Made by a program: the position numbers and the translations under genes
From: an uncultured Desulfosarcina sp.
Lineage (GTDB): Bacteria; Desulfobacterota; Desulfobacteria; Desulfobacterales; Desulfosarcinaceae
Direction of reading: 5' to 3'
DNA: 64,000 nt
NCBI RefSeq assembly: GCF_963668215.1
Contig: NZ_OY764190.1
Span: 4,836,001 to 4,900,000, forward strand
Notes under the pieces: model-generated
Seen by the model: only the letters and a program-made list of their open reading frames with translations
What the model was told of the DNA's origin: nothing
The model's database searches: none
Shown here: in pieces, positions 1-8,530 of the stretch
Numbering within the stretch: the first letter of the stretch is position 1
Layout of the letters: every line of letters starts with the position of its first letter

Positions 1-215
1 ACACCTATGCGACCATTATGCTGATGGCCCATATCAGTCCGGCCTATGTCCAGCGCCAACTCGGGCACAGTTCCATCGCCATTACGGTGGACCGATACTG
101 TCACTGGTTTCCCGGAGAAGGGCGAGGGGATCTGGAGGGAGCGCTGCGCGGGCGGGTGCGAAAATCGAACGGAAAATCGCATATAATCGCATATTCCAAA
201 AAGAAAGGGTTGTAA
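1..215 (+). CDS. Tyrosine recombinase/integrase, C-terminal fragment (cut by window edge)
   Basis: The open frame enters from the left edge (first codon at base 3) and stops with TAA at 213-215. It ends in the hallmark of phage-type integrases: TYAT, then VQRQLGHSSIAIT with the box-II HxxR-type region, then VDRYCHW, where the Tyr would be the nucleophile that attacks DNA. Only about the last 70 residues are visible, so the catalytic Arg of box I lies outside. The gene points at a tRNA-Leu whose 3' end is 31 bp away. Family knowledge says such integrases often recombine into tRNA 3' ends, so this is probably the integrase of an element lying to the left. Confidence 0.8.
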   Translation, partial: TYATIMLMAHISPAYVQRQLGHSSIAITVDRYCHWFPGEGRGDLEGALRGRVRKSNGKSHIIAYSKKKGL

Positions 216-236
216 CCATAATGATTACAACCCTTT
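204..236 (-). terminator. Rho-independent terminator of the gap-tpiA-secG-tRNA-Leu transcript
   Basis: Two perfectly complementary 12-base arms (204-215 and 225-236) enclose a 9-base loop. Read on the minus strand, the second arm is followed by a T-rich tract (TTTCTTTTT), so it should stop transcription leaving the tRNA-Leu gene. One arm overlaps the integrase stop codon on the other strand. Confidence 0.75.
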
Positions 237-245
237 ACGTATCGT

Positions 246-332
246 TGGTGCCGAGGGCGGGATTTGAACCCGCACGACCGTTGGCCACTACCCCCTCAAG
301 ATAGCGTGTCTACCAAATTCCACCACCTCGGC
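246..332 (-). tRNA. tRNA-Leu (anticodon GAG)
   Basis: On the minus strand the sequence folds as a class II tRNA. It has a 7-bp acceptor stem (GCCGAGG with CCTCGGC), an anticodon stem CTATC/GGTAG with loop TTGAGGG giving anticodon GAG, a variable arm of the size expected for leucine, a GGTTCAAATCC T-arm, and an encoded CCA end (246-248). It lies 17 bp downstream of secG, an arrangement frequent in proteobacteria. Its 3' end faces the integrase fragment and is a likely attachment site. Confidence 0.93.
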
Positions 333-349
333 ATGTTTGCATGGTTGTG

Positions 350-679
350 TTATTCCGCCGCCGTTCCGGAACCGGAAGCGCCGTCAGTCGGCTGCTGGGC
401 CGGTTGTTCGATAGGCGCCGGCGCGTCGCTGACCACCGATTTCATAGTCTTGCCGCCGGCCATGTAGGCCAGAATCAGGGAGGTGAGCATGAAAATGATG
501 GCCGCCGCCGTGGTTGCCTTGCTCAAGAAGGTCGAGGCTCCGCTGCTGCCAAACAACGTCTGGCTCGATCCGCCGCCGAAAGCGGCTCCCATGTCTGCAC
601 CTTTGCCGGTCTGAAGCAGTACGATCATAATCAGGGCGATGCACACGACAACATGTATAATAATCAATAATATGGACAT
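350..679 (-). CDS. secG: Preprotein translocase subunit SecG
   Basis: The 109-residue protein has the SecG plan. A first membrane helix (about residues 2-20) is followed by the cytoplasmic loop with LLQTGKGADMGAAFGG and the SSQTLFGSSGA stretch, then a second helix (about 53-72) and a Pro/Ala-rich tail. SecG binds SecYE in the inner membrane and eases SecA-driven export. The gene follows tpiA with a 24-bp gap and precedes tRNA-Leu. The longer-than-core, low-complexity tail is common in this phylum. Confidence 0.93.
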   Translation of the reverse strand: MSILLIIIHVVVCIALIMIVLLQTGKGADMGAAFGGGSSQTLFGSSGASTFLSKATTAAAIIFMLTSLILAYMAGGKTMKSVVSDAPAPIEQPAQQPTDGASGSGTAAE

Positions 680-703
680 TGGTTTACGTTTTTTAAGGTT
701 CGA

Positions 704-1468
704 TTAATCGTTGAAAAATACCAGCTTGCTGAATGTTTCAGGATCCAGACTGGCACCACCCACCAAGGCGCCGTCAACGTCGGGCATGGCCATCAGGGCC
801 TGCACGTTGTCGGGTTTTACGCTTCCTCCGTAAAGGATGCGAACCGAGTCGGCCACCGTTTCTCCGAAGAGGGTTTTCACCAGGGACCGTATGTACGCAT
901 GGGCTTCCTGCGCCTGTTCCCGGGTGGCGGTTTTGCCGGTGCCGATGGCCCAAACCGGTTCGTAGGCGACGACCAGGCTGGTAGATCCATCAAAAACAAA
1001 GCCTTTTAGACCATCTCGGACCTGTTTGTCAAGTACGGAAAAGGTCTCTCCGGCCTCGCGCTGGGTCTCGGTTTCGCCGATGCAAAAGACAGGCAGAAGG
1101 CCTGCGGAAACGGCCGCCTGAATTTTTCGGTTGACGGTTTCATCGGTCTCACCAAAGAACTGGCGACGTTCGGAATGGCCGATGATCACCTGGCTGCAAC
1201 CGGCATCCACCAGCATCTCCGTCGATATCTCGCCGGTGAAAGCCCCTTTGGGCTCCCAGTGCAGGTTTTGGGCGCCCAGGGCGATATTGCTGCCTTTGAG
1301 CACCTGGGCCACCTGATAAAGGGCGGTAAAGGTGGGGGCGATCATCACCTCCACACCCGAGGCCTTTGCCACCAGGTCCTTCAACTGCCCGGCGGCTGCC
1401 GCTGCCTGGACTCCGGTTTTGTGCATTTTCCAGTTGCCCGCGATCAGCGGGATTCGATGGCTGCTCAT
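704..1468 (-). CDS. tpiA: Triosephosphate isomerase
   Basis: This 254-residue protein is full length for TIM, which interconverts dihydroxyacetone phosphate and glyceraldehyde 3-phosphate. Visible active-site features are NWKM near residue 12 (catalytic Lys), the electrophilic His in IIGHSERR (His98) and the catalytic Glu in [11 protein letters not shown] (Glu170), followed by the flexible loop 6. The C-terminal YGGSVKPDN phosphate-binding motif is intact. It lies 15 bp downstream of gap on the same strand and is probably cotranscribed with it. No pgk lies between them. Confidence 0.97.
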   Translation of the reverse strand: MSSHRIPLIAGNWKMHKTGVQAAAAAGQLKDLVAKASGVEVMIAPTFTALYQVAQVLKGSNIALGAQNLHWEPKGAFTGEISTEMLVDAGCSQVIIGHSERRQFFGETDETVNRKIQAAVSAGLLPVFCIGETETQREAGETFSVLDKQVRDGLKGFVFDGSTSLVVAYEPVWAIGTGKTATREQAQEAHAYIRSLVKTLFGETVADSVRILYGGSVKPDNVQALMAMPDVDGALVGGASLDPETFSKLVFFND

Positions 1469-1483
1469 CTATGGGCTCCTTGG

Positions 1484-2488
1484 TTATAATTGCTTGCCGA
1501 TCATGGCGGCCAGATCGACCATGCGGTTGGAGTATCCGGTTTCGTTGTCGTACCAGGACAGCACCTTGACCATGTTGTCCACCACATCGGTGGTCAATGC
1601 ATCGACGGTTGAAGACAGGGCGCAGCCATTGTAATCGGTCGATACCAGGGGCAGTTCGCTGTAGCCCAAAATCCCCTTGAGCGCGCCTTCGGACGCTTCT
1701 TTCAGGGCGGCGTTGACATCGGATTTGGTGACGCCGGCTTTTTCAACATTGACCACCACATCGACGATGGAAACGTTGGGTGTGGGCACCCGTATGGCCA
1801 GCCCGTTGAGTTTGCCCTCCAGTTCGGGCAGTACCAGGGACACGGCCTTGGCGGCTCCGGTCGTGGTCGGAATCATGGACAGCGCGGCGGCCCGGGCCCG
1901 GCGAAGGTCCTTGTGGGGAAAGTCCAGCAGGCGCTGATCGCCCGTGTAGGAGTGGATGGTGGTCATCAGCCCGTTTTTGATGCCGAAGTTTTCCAAAAGC
2001 ACCTTGGCCACCGGGGCCAGACAGTTGGTGGTGCAGGATGCATTGGAAATGATGTTGTGCTGTTTGGGATCGTACTTGTTGGCATTGACCCCCATTACGA
2101 TGGTAATGTCCGGCTCTTTGGCCGGTGCGGAAATGATGACCTTGCGGGCGCCTGCAGTAAGGTGCTTGGCCGCGTTTTCACGGTCCCGGAAGAGGCCGGT
2201 GCATTCGCAGGCGATGTCCACGCCGAAATCCTTCCAGGCCAGTTTTTCGGGGTCCCGGATAGCGGTGTAGGCGATCGATTTTCCATCGACTTCGATGGCG
2301 CCGTCCTTGGCCTGGATGTCCATATCCAGGCGGGCATGGACCGAATCGTACTGGAGAAGATGGGCCATGGTGGCCGCGTCGGTCAAATCGTTGATCGCCA
2401 CGACCTCCAGATCCGGATGGTTCAGCGCGGCCCGAAAGACCACGCGTCCGATTCTGCCAAAGCCGTTGATACCGATTTTTATGCTCAT
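1484..2488 (-). CDS. gap: Type I glyceraldehyde-3-phosphate dehydrogenase
   Basis: The 334-residue protein carries the N-terminal NAD-binding signature INGFGRIGR and the INDL segment, whose Asp favours NAD over NADP. The catalytic motif SNASCTTNC has the nucleophilic Cys at residue 152. It oxidises glyceraldehyde 3-phosphate to 1,3-bisphosphoglycerate in glycolysis, or the reverse in gluconeogenesis. The start is preceded by a clear AAAGGAGG-like ribosome site. It is the first gene of gap-tpiA-secG-tRNA-Leu. Confidence 0.97.
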   Translation of the reverse strand: MSIKIGINGFGRIGRVVFRAALNHPDLEVVAINDLTDAATMAHLLQYDSVHARLDMDIQAKDGAIEVDGKSIAYTAIRDPEKLAWKDFGVDIACECTGLFRDRENAAKHLTAGARKVIISAPAKEPDITIVMGVNANKYDPKQHNIISNASCTTNCLAPVAKVLLENFGIKNGLMTTIHSYTGDQRLLDFPHKDLRRARAAALSMIPTTTGAAKAVSLVLPELEGKLNGLAIRVPTPNVSIVDVVVNVEKAGVTKSDVNAALKEASEGALKGILGYSELPLVSTDYNGCALSSTVDALTTDVVDNMVKVLSWYDNETGYSNRMVDLAAMIGKQL

Positions 2489-2684
2489 TTCGCCTCCTTT
2501 GCGGTTAACCCCGTAATCGTTTGCGGGTGTTTTGCAGGAAAATGACTGATTGCGGGGGCGGTGACGCTCCCCGCGTTCCTTTCACGAAACCTCGCATGGA
2601 TAGCCCGACCAACCTGCCGGACCGGTATCGATAGTCGTCTGTTTGAAAAAGGGGATCGCCGATCCGGATGCCGGTATGCCAGGC

Positions 2685-3098
2685 TCAGGCCCTTTTGTTG
2701 CCCTTCAGGATTCCGCTGGCCAGTGATATGCTTTTTTTGCCGAAAGCCTCGATATTGGCGGCCAGTTCAGGAAGGGGCTGCGTTTTTCGGGCGTTGGCAG
2801 CACGGATCAGGATGGGCAGGTTGACGCCGGAAATCACTTCGATGCGCCCTTCTTCCAGAAAAGAATAGCTCAGGTTGGATGGCGTGCCTCCGAACATGTC
2901 CGTAAGGATCAGAACCCCCTGGTCGCTTTTCAGCTTTTTGATGCCGTTGACGATCTTGTTGCGAAGCTTATCCGCGTTTTCGTTGAGGTCGATGGTGATC
3001 GCCTCCATGGCTTCGGGACGCTGGCCCAGTATGAATTCAGCCGCCTCGATCAGTGCCTCTCCGAGCCGGCAATGGGTAACCACTAAAACGCCAATCAT
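2685..3098 (-). CDS. PTS mannose/fructose-type EIIA domain protein
   Basis: The protein starts MIGVLVVTHCRLGEAL, with the phosphorylatable His at residue 9, and contains the GVLILTDMFGGTPSN motif of the EIIA-Man family. I chose the ATG at 3098 because the fold begins there; an upstream in-frame extension has no family character. No EIIB, EIIC or EIID permease gene is near. It is the last gene of the rpoN-hpf-ptsN-rapZ block, so the likely role is regulatory phosphotransfer rather than sugar import (inference). Confidence 0.88.
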   Translation of the reverse strand: MIGVLVVTHCRLGEALIEAAEFILGQRPEAMEAITIDLNENADKLRNKIVNGIKKLKSDQGVLILTDMFGGTPSNLSYSFLEEGRIEVISGVNLPILIRAANARKTQPLPELAANIEAFGKKSISLASGILKGNKRA

Positions 3099-3153
3099 AT
3101 CAGCCTGTCTTTCACCGTTGCGTTGGGGTGTTTGGTCCACGTTTCATTCCGAA

Positions 3154-4059
3154 TCAGGAAAGTACCTTATCGATATCGCGATGGGTCAGTGATACGCTGC
3201 GGCCCGATGACGCGATATGTTCACGCAATTGCTCGGTAATGACCACACTGCGGTGCCGTCCGCCCGTGCAACCGATAGCAATGGTGAGGTACGATTTTCC
3301 TTCACGCTCATATTGGGGAATCAGAATGTCCAGCAGTTCAAAATATTTGTGTAAAAATAAACAGGTTTGGTCATTATTCAAGACAAAAGAGCGAATTTTT
3401 TCCGATTTGCCGCTCAGCGGCCGCAGCGAATCCACGAAATACGGATTTTTCAGGAAGCGGACATCCATGACCAGGTCGGCAACCGCCGGCAGACCGTATT
3501 TGAACCCGAAGGAAAGCACCTGGACCGTCATTCGCTCCTGGTCGTCAGCGGCGATATTGCGGATGGTTGCTTTCAGATCGTGAACGGTGAGATCCGAGGT
3601 GTCGATGATCTGGTCGGCTTTGCTGCGCAAAGGGGCCAAAAGGGGATTTTCCGCGGCAATGGCTTCCTGCAGGCTTTGGTTGCGTGCCAGCGGATGCCTG
3701 CGCCGGGTCTGGCTGTAACGTTTGAGCAGTGTCCGTTCGTCGGCTTCGAGAAACAGGATTCGAACCGCAAATGACCCGGTTTTCAGTTTATCCAGGATGG
3801 GTTCGACCTGGTGGACAAAGTTCTTTTCCCGAAGATCCATACCGAAAGCCAGGCCCTTGAAAGCGTCGCCGGAGTCCGGCGATTGCTCCAGAAATGCGGG
3901 CAGCAGCGCAATGGGCATGTTGTCGACGCAATAAAAACCGGAATCTTCGAATGCCGCCAGTGCGGTGCTTTTCCCGGAACCGGATCTTCCGGTCACAATG
4001 ATGATGGATGAACGTTTCACGGCGCCATTTCCGGATGGGCACGAGTCAGAAATCGTCAT
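3154..4059 (-). CDS. rapZ: RNase adapter protein RapZ (YvcJ family)
   Basis: An N-terminal P-loop (GRSGSGKS, about residues 24-31) is followed by a second nucleotide-binding region. The C-terminal domain contains GCTGGRHRSV, the diagnostic RapZ motif. The family binds nucleotides, and in enterobacteria it directs small RNAs controlling glucosamine-6-phosphate synthase to RNase E. The start at 4059 lies inside the end of ptsN (14-bp overlap), implying translational coupling; longer upstream starts add residues absent from the family. The N-terminus is about 15 residues longer than usual before the first strand. Confidence 0.92.
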   Translation of the reverse strand: MTISDSCPSGNGAVKRSSIIIVTGRSGSGKSTALAAFEDSGFYCVDNMPIALLPAFLEQSPDSGDAFKGLAFGMDLREKNFVHQVEPILDKLKTGSFAVRILFLEADERTLLKRYSQTRRRHPLARNQSLQEAIAAENPLLAPLRSKADQIIDTSDLTVHDLKATIRNIAADDQERMTVQVLSFGFKYGLPAVADLVMDVRFLKNPYFVDSLRPLSGKSEKIRSFVLNNDQTCLFLHKYFELLDILIPQYEREGKSYLTIAIGCTGGRHRSVVITEQLREHIASSGRSVSLTHRDIDKVLS

Positions 4060-4504
4060 CATCCTCACTGATGATGGAAACGATCTCTTCCACACTTTTT
4101 GCTTTCATCAACATCTCTTTTAAAGGCTCTTTTTTAAGCAGTCGGGACACCCGGGCCAGGAGCTTGAGATGCAGGTCGGTGGAGTGCTCCGGTGTGATGA
4201 GCAGAAAGAAAATGTGGGTGGGGCGGCCGTCCATGGACTCGAAATCCACCCCCTCGCGGCTCAAACCGAATCCCAGAACCAGCTTGTCCAGATTTTTCAA
4301 TTTCCCATGGGGAATGCCGATGCCGCCGCCGATGCCCGTGCTGCCCAGCCGTTCCCGCTCCATCAACACCTGTACCATCTCTTTGTGGTCGATTCCGGTA
4401 ATCCGGGCGGCAGGCTCGACCAGCTCATTGAGAATGCCGATTTTATCCTTGGATTTCAGATCGATCAGGATCGCTTCTTTGTCGAGAACATCCAGAATTT
4501 TCAT
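4046..4504 (-). CDS. ptsN: PTS IIA-like nitrogen regulatory protein PtsN (EIIA-Ntr)
   Basis: The 152-residue single-domain protein carries the EIIA-fructose/Ntr signature GSTGIGGGIGIPHGKL, with the phosphoacceptor His at residue 66. In other bacteria it takes phosphate from NPr-type HPr and tunes nitrogen, potassium and sigma54-linked functions. Its place downstream of rpoN and hpf and upstream of rapZ is the classical rpoN cluster order. An acidic tail (EDDDDF) ends the protein inside the rapZ coding sequence. Confidence 0.94.
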   Translation of the reverse strand: MKILDVLDKEAILIDLKSKDKIGILNELVEPAARITGIDHKEMVQVLMERERLGSTGIGGGIGIPHGKLKNLDKLVLGFGLSREGVDFESMDGRPTHIFFLLITPEHSTDLHLKLLARVSRLLKKEPLKEMLMKAKSVEEIVSIISEDDDDF

Positions 4505-4582
4505 TGTTGGTTTTTCCGATCGGAAGAGCTGTGGAATCCAGTGCCGCTAAACATATGCAAAACCATTTTTCGAGTAGGGGCG

Positions 4583-5107
4583 TCAGGATCTGGGCTGGAT
4601 CAACCCATAGTTACCGTCCTTTTGGCGATAAAGCACGTTGACCGTGTCGGTACGGGCATTTGTGAAGACCAGAAAGCTGTTGTTGATCAGGTCCATTTGC
4701 ATGATTGCCTCGTCCACGTCCATGGGTTTGTAGTCGATATGCTGGATCCTGACCCGCGGCGGTTCGATTTCCTCGTCGATGGACGTTTCGGGTGGCATGG
4801 TGCCCGATTTCGTCTTGGCCCGGTATCCTCGGCTTTTCTGTTTGCTTTTTTTGATCTGGACCTCGAGTTTGTCCAGCACCATGTCGATGGCCGCGTACAT
4901 TTCCTCGGTCTCTTCCTTGCCGTTGATCGTCAGCCGGTCTCCGGTAATGTTGATTTCTGCGCTGTGACGGAATTTTTCGATGGAGAGGACCACATTGGCT
5001 TCGGTCGGACCGCTGAAATATTTATCGAAGCGGTTCAATTTTTCGGTGACATAGGATCTGAGGGCGTCGGAAGATTCGAGGTTCTTGAATCTTACGGAAG
5101 TGTTCAT
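4583..5107 (-). CDS. hpf: Ribosome hibernation promoting factor, long form
   Basis: The 174-residue protein has the N-terminal HPF/YfiA domain (about residues 1-100), with VRFKNLESSDALRSYV and the alternating strands typical of the family. A C-terminal dimerisation domain follows, with the VDEAIMQMDLINNSFLVF segment. Long HPF dimerises 70S ribosomes into inactive 100S particles in stationary phase. It lies between rpoN and ptsN, the conserved location in proteobacteria. Confidence 0.93.
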   Translation of the reverse strand: MNTSVRFKNLESSDALRSYVTEKLNRFDKYFSGPTEANVVLSIEKFRHSAEINITGDRLTINGKEETEEMYAAIDMVLDKLEVQIKKSKQKSRGYRAKTKSGTMPPETSIDEEIEPPRVRIQHIDYKPMDVDEAIMQMDLINNSFLVFTNARTDTVNVLYRQKDGNYGLIQPRS

Positions 5108-5231
5108 GCGAGGTGGCCTCCTTGTGTGGTAAATCCCTTCAATGGAAAAAGCGGCCGGTTTAAACGAAACTTTTCTTCCGGCCGATGATCTGGAAAAACG
5201 ATATCAAGCCGGCCGGTTGATTCAACCGCGC

Positions 5232-6662
5232 CTAAAACTGCTTTCTTTTGCTGGAGGACAAAATACCCATCATTTCTCGGTATTTGGCCACTGTGCGACG
5301 GGCGATGTCGATATTGTCCGCTTTCAGCAGTTCGGCCATTTTACTGTCACTGTATGGTTTTTTCGGATTTTCCCCCTCGATGAGTTTTTTGATTTTGGCC
5401 TGTACACTGGCCGAAGCAATATCCTCTCCATGCACCCGCTTGATGGAACTGTTGAAAAAATATTTGAGTTCGTAAATTCCCTGGGGCGTATGCACGTATT
5501 TGTTGGTCGTAACCCGACTGATGGTGGATTCGTGCATGCCGATGTCTTCGGCCACGTCCCGGAGCACCATGGGCTTTAAATGGACCACCCCCTTTTCGAA
5601 AAAGTCCTGCTGGAATTTGAGGATACTCTCCATAACCTTGTAAATGGTTTTCTGACGCTGATGAATGCTGCGGATCAGCCAGGCGGCGGAGCGCATTTTT
5701 TCCCGGATGTAATCCTTGGCGTTGGCGCTGACCTCGTTTTTGCGGGTGATGGCTCTTTTATAAAAGGGATTAACCCGCAGCTTGGGCATGCCGTCGTCGT
5801 TGAGGACGATGACGAACTCGCCCTCGCTTTTGTACACGTAGATATCCGGGATGATGTAGTGCGGGGTTTCCTCGTTGAACTGGCGCCCGGGTTTGGGTTC
5901 CAGGGCCTTGATGACGTTGACCGCGGTGATGACATCCTTGAGTTTAACCTTGAGGGCCTTGCAGATAAGCTTGTAGTTCTTGTTTTCCAGGTTCTTGAGG
6001 TGGTCGGAAATGATGTCGGTGACCAGGCTGTCTTCCAGGTTGAGAAGTCTGGCCTGGAGCAGGAGGCACTCGCGCAGGTCCCTGGCGCAGACGCCCACGG
6101 GATCGAAAGACTGCATGGTTTCGAGTACGTCCTCCACCATTTCGATGGAAATGCCGCTGATCTCGCAAAGTTCCTCGACGGAAAGCTGCAAGTACCCGTC
6201 CTTGTTAAGATTGCCGATGATCAGGCTGCCCACCTGCTTTTCGATGTCGGTGGGCGACAGCATCAACAGCTGCCACAGCAGATGGTCGCTTAAAGATTCC
6301 TTGGAGGAAACAAAGGCTTCGTACTGGGGGGCTTCACGGTTCTCGGATTCGAAATTGACTTTGCCCGGCGAGTTGTACTCGTCGATGTAATTGCTCCAGT
6401 CGATTTCGTCATTGATCTTCTCTTCAATCGTGACTTCCCGGGCTTCCTCGGCAGCGACGGGCGCTTCTTCGGGTTCGTTCTCCTTGTTTTTTTCCGGCGA
6501 TTCCTGGACTTCTTCCAGAGTGGGATTCTCTTCCAGCTCCTGCCGGATCGTATCCACGAGTTCAAGTCTGGACAGCTGCAGCAGCTTGATCGCCATCTGA
6601 AGCTGGGGCGTCATGATCAGCTGCTGGGTCAGTTTGAGTTGTTGTCTGAGTTCGATAGCCAT
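5232..6662 (-). CDS. rpoN: RNA polymerase sigma-54 factor
   Basis: The 476-residue protein has the three expected regions. The N-terminus (MAIELRQQLKLTQQLIMTPQLQMAIKLLQLS) is glutamine- and leucine-rich and contacts enhancer-binding ATPases. An acidic linker (about 45-85) follows, then the core-binding domain and a DNA-binding domain ending with the RpoN box ARRTVAKYRE (about 20 residues from the end). It recognises -24/-12 promoters. The gene begins one base after lptB stops, so the two are tightly linked. Confidence 0.96.
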   Translation of the reverse strand: MAIELRQQLKLTQQLIMTPQLQMAIKLLQLSRLELVDTIRQELEENPTLEEVQESPEKNKENEPEEAPVAAEEAREVTIEEKINDEIDWSNYIDEYNSPGKVNFESENREAPQYEAFVSSKESLSDHLLWQLLMLSPTDIEKQVGSLIIGNLNKDGYLQLSVEELCEISGISIEMVEDVLETMQSFDPVGVCARDLRECLLLQARLLNLEDSLVTDIISDHLKNLENKNYKLICKALKVKLKDVITAVNVIKALEPKPGRQFNEETPHYIIPDIYVYKSEGEFVIVLNDDGMPKLRVNPFYKRAITRKNEVSANAKDYIREKMRSAAWLIRSIHQRQKTIYKVMESILKFQQDFFEKGVVHLKPMVLRDVAEDIGMHESTISRVTTNKYVHTPQGIYELKYFFNSSIKRVHGEDIASASVQAKIKKLIEGENPKKPYSDSKMAELLKADNIDIARRTVAKYREMMGILSSSKRKQF

Positions 6663-6663
6663 C

Positions 6664-7386
6664 TTAGAGTTTGAATTCGTCTCCTAGGTAAATTCGACGA
6701 GCGATCTTGCTTGCCGCGATCTGCTCGGGTGTACCGGCTTCAATCACCTTGCCGTCGCTAAGGATGAATGCCGAGTCGCATGCCTCCAGGGTTTCTCGAA
6801 CATTGTGATCCGAAATCAGAATGCCGATGTTGCGATTTTTCAAATGGGCGATGATCTTTTTGATATCGATCACCGCCAGTGGATCGATGCCGGCAAACGG
6901 TTCGTCCAGCAGCATGAAAGCCGGCTCCGTGGCCAGGGCCCGGCTGATTTCCAACCGTCTGCGTTCCCCGCCGGAAAGCACCGCCGCTTTTGAATCCGCC
7001 ACATGGGCAATCCCCAGTTCGGCCAGAAGACTTTCCGTGCGTTCGATCCGCTGACTGCGGGTCAAAGGCAGCGTTTCCAGGATCGCCAGGATGTTTTGCC
7101 TGACGGTCAGCTTCCGGAAAACGGATGCCTCCTGGGGAAGGTACCCGACGCCCTTGCGCGCCCGGATGTGCATGGGATATTCCGTGATTTCGACGTCGTC
7201 GAGAAATATCCGGCCGCTGTCCGGTTTGACCATGCCTACGGTCATGTAAAAGGTCGTCGTCTTGCCGGCGCCGTTGGGACCCAAGAGGCCGATCACCTGC
7301 CCGCTGTCCACGCCCAGGCTGACTCGATCCACCACTTTGCGGCCGCGGTAGATCTTAACGAGTTCGCGCACGGACAGGGTGGCCAT
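6664..7386 (-). CDS. lptB: LPS export ABC transporter ATP-binding protein LptB
   Basis: The 240-residue ABC ATPase has Walker A GPNGAGKTTT (about 36-45), signature LSGGERRRLEISRAL, Walker B MLLDEPFAGIDP and a switch His in SDHNVRETL. The family powers LptFG, which pulls LPS from the inner membrane onto the LptC-LptA bridge. It sits downstream of lptC and lptA and just upstream of rpoN, the standard order. LptF and LptG are not in the window. Confidence 0.96.
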   Translation of the reverse strand: MATLSVRELVKIYRGRKVVDRVSLGVDSGQVIGLLGPNGAGKTTTFYMTVGMVKPDSGRIFLDDVEITEYPMHIRARKGVGYLPQEASVFRKLTVRQNILAILETLPLTRSQRIERTESLLAELGIAHVADSKAAVLSGGERRRLEISRALATEPAFMLLDEPFAGIDPLAVIDIKKIIAHLKNRNIGILISDHNVRETLEACDSAFILSDGKVIEAGTPEQIAASKIARRIYLGDEFKL

Positions 7387-7419
7387 CAGTTCTGTTCCCC
7401 GGGCCAGGCGCTTCGCATG

Positions 7420-7998
7420 CTATTCCAGCCCCGATTCTTCGGGGAGGATGACAGCGCTGACGCGGCCGTTGGTCCCACCCTCTACGGTAAAGCGTCCATC
7501 TTCCCGGTAGAAAGTGATGGTTTCGCCGGCAATCGTGTTTTCGCCGCTGGTTACACGGGCTCCGGGGCCGTGCAGGGTCAAAACACGCTGCGCTGTTATA
7601 TATACTGCCTGCCGGGCAACGGCAAGCCTATTGTCGAATTTAATTTCCACATTTCCGGTGGCTACCAGCCTGTCCAGGGACTGTGCCGCAGAGGCACCCT
7701 CGCCGTCGGACTTTTTCGAAAAGAAAATCTTCAGGCTGTCCGCCTGAATCGTGGTGTCGCCCTGGATGGCCTGCACATTGCCGATGAATTCGGCGACATT
7801 GCCGGACTGATCCGAGATCAGGCGCTGGGACGTTATATGGATTGGTTTGGCCTGTGTTTCCGCTTTTTCCGATGCCGGTTGTTCCGCTGCGGCGATGCAG
7901 CGGTCAGAGGCCATCAGGCCCGGTCCGAGACAGGTCAGCAGCAGCCATACGATGGCGGTTTTACAGTTGCAGATCTTCACTGATGGTCCCTTTGACAT
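7420..7998 (-). CDS. lptA: Lipopolysaccharide transport periplasmic protein LptA
   Basis: A hydrophobic N-terminal segment (about residues 14-30) reads as a signal peptide. It is followed by the OstA-type domain (ITSQRLISDQSGNVAEFIGNV through the EGGTNGRVSAVI end), whose repeated beta strands form the periplasmic LPS bridge. The called start overlaps the lptC end by 38 bp. A GTG at 7980, preceded by AAGGGACC, is an equally plausible start and shortens the leader by six residues. Confidence 0.9.
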   Translation of the reverse strand: MSKGPSVKICNCKTAIVWLLLTCLGPGLMASDRCIAAAEQPASEKAETQAKPIHITSQRLISDQSGNVAEFIGNVQAIQGDTTIQADSLKIFFSKKSDGEGASAAQSLDRLVATGNVEIKFDNRLAVARQAVYITAQRVLTLHGPGARVTSGENTIAGETITFYREDGRFTVEGGTNGRVSAVILPEESGLE

Positions 7999-8530
7999 GG
8001 CCTTCGAAACGGGTAATGCTGGTTTCCAGATTCATATCCATGCTGTCGGCTTGCAGCGTGAATGCGTTACCGGAAATGGCCACCGGTGTTTTCGCCCGAA
8101 GTTCTCTGGCTTGCGGGTCGTAGTCGAGGGTTTCGGTCCGGAAACGATAGCGGCTGGTGCTGGCCGACACCTGACCGGAAACCTCCATCCGGTTGGAACC
8201 CGTATGGATGGTTCCCTGGTCGGCGGTCAGATGCAAATTGTCTCCGTCCTCCATGAAAAACTCCACCTCCGGTCTGGATAGAACCATGACCTGCCGCTTT
8301 TCCATGAGGGTGGCCGATTCCGCTTCCAGGCGCCATTCCCGGATTCCATTTTTCGACGCTGTCTGGTGAATTTTGCTCAGCTGCATGTCGGCCTCTTCCG
8401 GGATCCGTTCCAGCAGCGCTTCGGGATGACGCGTCAGGTGGCGGTAGCCGATGAATACGCCGATGGTGGCGATCAGCACCACGGCGGCAACGGACAGCAG
8501 AAGACGGCGTATCAGTTTGGATCGATTCAT
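7961..8530 (-). CDS. lptC: LPS export ABC transporter periplasmic protein LptC
   Basis: The 189-residue protein has a short basic N-terminus, one membrane anchor (about residues 10-28), and a periplasmic beta-rich domain with WRLEAESATLMEKRQ and later D-x-D-LHLTADQGT strands typical of LptC. It receives LPS from LptFG and hands it to LptA. It overlaps kdsC by 4 bp and lptA by 38 bp. LptC sequences are poorly conserved, so the call also rests on gene order. Confidence 0.88.
   Translation of the reverse strand: MNRSKLIRRLLLSVAAVVLIATIGVFIGYRHLTRHPEALLERIPEEADMQLSKIHQTASKNGIREWRLEAESATLMEKRQVMVLSRPEVEFFMEDGDNLHLTADQGTIHTGSNRMEVSGQVSASTSRYRFRTETLDYDPQARELRAKTPVAISGNAFTLQADSMDMNLETSITRFEGHVKGTISEDLQL

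Noticed and set aside
341-670. Plus-strand ORF opposite secG
   Set aside because: Arg/Gly-rich shadow of the secG frame without family features.
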